Position numbers and translations under genes: made by a program. Below, in pieces: positions 3,680-5,489 of a stretch of DNA of 5,489 nt (its first letter is position 1; each line of letters begins with the position of its first letter). The notes beneath the pieces are model-generated. The model was given only the letters and a program-made list of their open reading frames with translations, was not told the origin of the DNA and searched no databases. Source of the stretch: Microcaldota archaeon (GTDB lineage Archaea; Micrarchaeota; Micrarchaeia; Micrarchaeales; Micrarchaeaceae); NCBI GenBank assembly GCA_021806185.1, contig JAJZXZ010000025.1, forward strand, positions 1 through 5,489. Reading direction: 5' to 3'.

Positions 3680-5374
3680 TTAGACCCTGCTTGCCATGAC
3701 CACTGTCTGCTTGTTCTTCGGCCTGTCAAGCCCCCATCTTTTAACCTTCTCAATGTCGACCTTGTGTTTCTTCGCTATTCTCTCCACAACCTTCATCATC
3801 GACCACCCGCCCAGGTAGATTATCCCAGCAGTGCCGTTCTTCACCAGCGCGTTGCCCTTGCTGTCCCTCCTTGCGTCCCTCATCGCCATCTTCGCCAGGT
3901 GCCTGTAGCTGGCGTAATAGACGGACATCTGCGCCTCGTCCAACGTTATTGCTGAGAAGGCCCTGTTCTTTATGAGCCCGAGCGGAACGTTCTGCATTGG
4001 CGTGACGGTGAACTCGAACGGCCTGTCCGTGCCGTCTATCTTCGAGTCGCTCATCCAGTTTATCAACGCAACCGTGTCCCAATTATCTTCCGGGGTCTCG
4101 ACCATCTGGCCAACCTGCACCGTGAAGGCAGGCCTCCAGTAGTACTTATTGAGGTTGTTCGTCCCCTTCCACACGATCTCCTGCCATGTGCCGTCCGACC
4201 CTATCTTCAACGGCAGCGTCTTGTTCGGCATGTGCTTCTGCGCCAGCCTGTCGCTGCCAGTCTCCACCCCCACCTGCACGCCTATCCAATTTGATGGCGA
4301 CGCTGCCACTATCCCGGACAGCTTCTGTATCAATTCCGGGTACGCAGCCGGTATGGAGATCCTGCCGTGCGTCGGATTCATGGTCCTCACCCCGGGTATT
4401 GATTTTACGTATCTGAACATATCCACAAGCGCCTCCTGGTTCGGCTCGAACTTCGCGTTGAGGTGCTTGTATGCGAATACCTCGTCCGTCTGCAGCCAGA
4501 CGTTGGTCATGCCACCCTGCAAGTTCACCTTCGCCTCCTCGCCTATCCGCTCCGGCGAGTAGTATCTTAAGGGCCTCAACGTAACCTCGCAGAAGTCGCA
4601 GCCTATCCCGCAGCCCCTCATGGTCTCCACAAGGCCCATCATCGCAGGCCTTACTATGGTCGGGAGCTCGTCAAGCGTCGGAGCCCCCTTTGTCAGGCCC
4701 AGCTTCCTTGAGAGGAACTTGCTGTGATCATGGTAGCTCTTATGGAACTGCATGTCATAAGAGATGTATCCGCTTGAAAACAGGTTAGTGTCGATATTGC
4801 CGGTCGAGAGCTGCTCGAACACCTGCCTTGCAATGTCATCGCACTCCCCCTGCACCGCATAGTCTATGTTGTATGCCTGCAGCGCATCTGGATCTATGGT
4901 AAACTCCCAGACGCCAGGGCCGCCGACGACCAGCTTCGCCTTCTTGCCAGCCCTGAGCGCGTTTATCTTCCCCATCAGCCTCTCCCACTCAACCTTTACC
5001 CAGGGCTTGTGGTTCACACCGAACAGCACGTTGTATGACATCGTCAACGGCCCCGTACCCAACGGGTCCATGGTCGATACGGCTATTATCTCTGTGTCAT
5101 CCTTAATGAAATTGGCGAGATAATCCTCATGCGGCACAGCTATATCCTCACGCCTTACGCCTGCCTTCAGTAGCGCCGCCTCTAGCTTTCTTATCGAATA
5201 TGCTGCGAACCTCGCCTCTCCGTTAGGCAAAGCCGCATCCTGCGGCCCCTTGAGGAAGTAGTAGACTGACTTCGGCACGATCTCCGATGGCGCGCACGGC
5301 AGGAAGGTCAGCAGCGGGAAGTGCCTATAGTGCGCTACCAGCGTCGAATCAGATATAAGAACATATTTTGTCAT
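3680..5374 (-). CDS. Radical SAM protein with N-terminal cobalamin-binding-like domain
   Basis: The 564-residue protein has the radical SAM cluster motif CGIGCDFC (C255, C259, C262; CX3CX2C) after VETMRG. A later strand IGVQVGVETGS (364-374) fits the SAM-contacting region of the barrel. The first ~200 residues resemble the B12-binding domain of B12/radical SAM enzymes: opening strand KYVLISDS, then IIAVSTMDPLG, then KLVVGGPGVWEF (147-158) and DYAVQGECDD (171-180), where relatives have GGP and GE(G/A) signatures. The classical B12 DXHXXG motif is not seen, as is usual for this class, so cobalamin use is inference. It may belong to an archaeal group like the Ta0216-type B12/radical SAM proteins, a tentative recollection. 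The C-terminal ~150 residues are unassigned. Substrate is unknown. GGAGGT 6 bases before the ATG fixes the start, and the ATG overlaps the stop of a 32-codon ORF. Confidence 0.9.
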   Translation of the reverse strand: MTKYVLISDSTLVAHYRHFPLLTFLPCAPSEIVPKSVYYFLKGPQDAALPNGEARFAAYSIRKLEAALLKAGVRREDIAVPHEDYLANFIKDDTEIIAVSTMDPLGTGPLTMSYNVLFGVNHKPWVKVEWERLMGKINALRAGKKAKLVVGGPGVWEFTIDPDALQAYNIDYAVQGECDDIARQVFEQLSTGNIDTNLFSSGYISYDMQFHKSYHDHSKFLSRKLGLTKGAPTLDELPTIVRPAMMGLVETMRGCGIGCDFCEVTLRPLRYYSPERIGEEAKVNLQGGMTNVWLQTDEVFAYKHLNAKFEPNQEALVDMFRYVKSIPGVRTMNPTHGRISIPAAYPELIQKLSGIVAASPSNWIGVQVGVETGSDRLAQKHMPNKTLPLKIGSDGTWQEIVWKGTNNLNKYYWRPAFTVQVGQMVETPEDNWDTVALINWMSDSKIDGTDRPFEFTVTPMQNVPLGLIKNRAFSAITLDEAQMSVYYASYRHLAKMAMRDARRDSKGNALVKNGTAGIIYLGGWSMMKVVERIAKKHKVDIEKVKRWGLDRPKNKQTVVMASRV

Positions 5375-5469
5375 TGCAGGACCTCCGTTGATGAATTGTA
5401 TATGCTACTGCGCAAAGCAACTCTCTGTATAATTTGGCGCAAATGTTTAAATAGGTTATTTTGCATCAT
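5371..5469 (-). CDS. Possible small protein or leader peptide (32 aa) ahead of the radical SAM gene
   Basis: An ATG at 5469 opens a 32-codon frame starting MMQNNLFKHLRQIIQRVALR and ending ...STEVLQ. Its TGA overlaps the radical SAM ATG as ATGA. GGGGAGG lies 6 bases before the ATG, matching the GGAGGT and 6-base spacing used by the radical SAM gene. The first 20 residues could form a basic amphipathic helix; there is no transmembrane segment or cysteine. Against it: a TATA-like TATTTAAA lies inside the frame (5453-5446), which could be the real radical SAM promoter and would cut off the first codons, and AT-rich leaders of this length can be open by chance. It resembles no family I know. Confidence 0.4.
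   Translation of the reverse strand: MMQNNLFKHLRQIIQRVALRSSIYNSSTEVLQ
5381..5386 (-). promoter_or_regulatory. Ribosome binding site of the radical SAM gene
   Basis: Minus strand GGAGGT, 6 bases before the ATG at 5374, is a near-full match to the archaeal anti-Shine-Dalgarno (CACCUCC). It supports this ATG over internal starts. Confidence 0.8.
5446..5453. promoter_or_regulatory. TATA-like element usable in either direction
   Basis: Plus strand TTTAAATA (within GTTTAAATAGG, preceded by GCAAAT, which resembles a BRE) would drive a gene beyond the right edge. Its complement TATTTAAA would start the radical SAM mRNA near 5420-5425, leaving a leader of about 48 bases. Only transcript mapping can tell the direction. 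Confidence 0.4.
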
Positions 5470-5475
5470 CAAAAA

Positions 5476-5480
5476 CCTCC
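5476..5480 (-). promoter_or_regulatory. Ribosome binding site of the 32-codon ORF
   Basis: Minus strand GGAGG (within GGGGAGG) with spacer TTTTTG before the ATG at 5469. This is the main evidence that the small frame is translated. Confidence 0.4.
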
Positions 5481-5489
5481 CCGAAAGAC

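Noticed and set aside
1..5489. CRISPR arrays, insertion sequences, attachment sites, replication origin
   Set aside because: No regularly spaced repeats, transposase fragments, long terminal inverted repeats or origin-like repeat clusters were seen; the tRNA 3' ends show no duplicated attachment sequence inside the window.

Overview
This is a stretch of an archaeal chromosome of moderately high GC. The archaeal evidence is the ribosomal order uS13-uS4-uS11 with archaeal-type sequences, AT-rich TATA boxes about 25-35 bases before the tRNA genes, a tRNA-Ser interrupted by introns at bulge-helix-bulge type junctions, and tRNA genes that do not encode CCA. Lysine- and alanine-rich tails on the ribosomal proteins, very tight packing and multiple tiny tRNA introns suggest a small-genome DPANN lineage, perhaps Micrarchaeota (ARMAN-like). 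That placement is inference, not proof.

Plus strand, left edge: the C-terminal part of a gene with a degenerate LAGLIDADG-like motif (1-303). It overlaps by 20 bases the start of a single-domain NAD(P)H-hydrate epimerase (284-934). The epimerase ends 4 bases from a convergent minus-strand Nudix hydrolase (939-1391).

Minus strand, centre: reading 5' to 3', a tRNA-Ser(GGA) gene with two predicted introns (3299-3185) is followed after 15 bases by uS13, uS4, uS11 and the Nudix gene. Spacings are 4 bases (uS13-uS4), a contact or tiny overlap (uS4-uS11) and 17 bases (uS11-Nudix). One transcript could therefore give a serine tRNA, three small-subunit proteins and a nucleotide-housekeeping enzyme. 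The usual archaeal continuation after uS11 (RNA polymerase subunit D, eL18, uL13, uS9) is absent.

Centre-right: an intact tRNA-Lys(TTT) (3638-3564) has its own TATA box. Between the two tRNAs lies about 260 bases with no credible protein gene. It has a plus-strand TATA box followed by a hairpin-rich block that may be an unrecognised small RNA.

Right edge, minus strand: a 564-residue radical SAM protein (5374-3680) with a CX3CX2C cluster motif and a probable N-terminal cobalamin-binding-like domain. Its ATG overlaps the stop of a 32-codon small ORF (5469-5371), and each of the two has a Shine-Dalgarno sequence with a 6-base spacer. The most novel items are the doubly interrupted tRNA-Ser joined to the uS13 operon, the unexplained structured block at 3409-3540, and the small ORF in front of the radical SAM gene.
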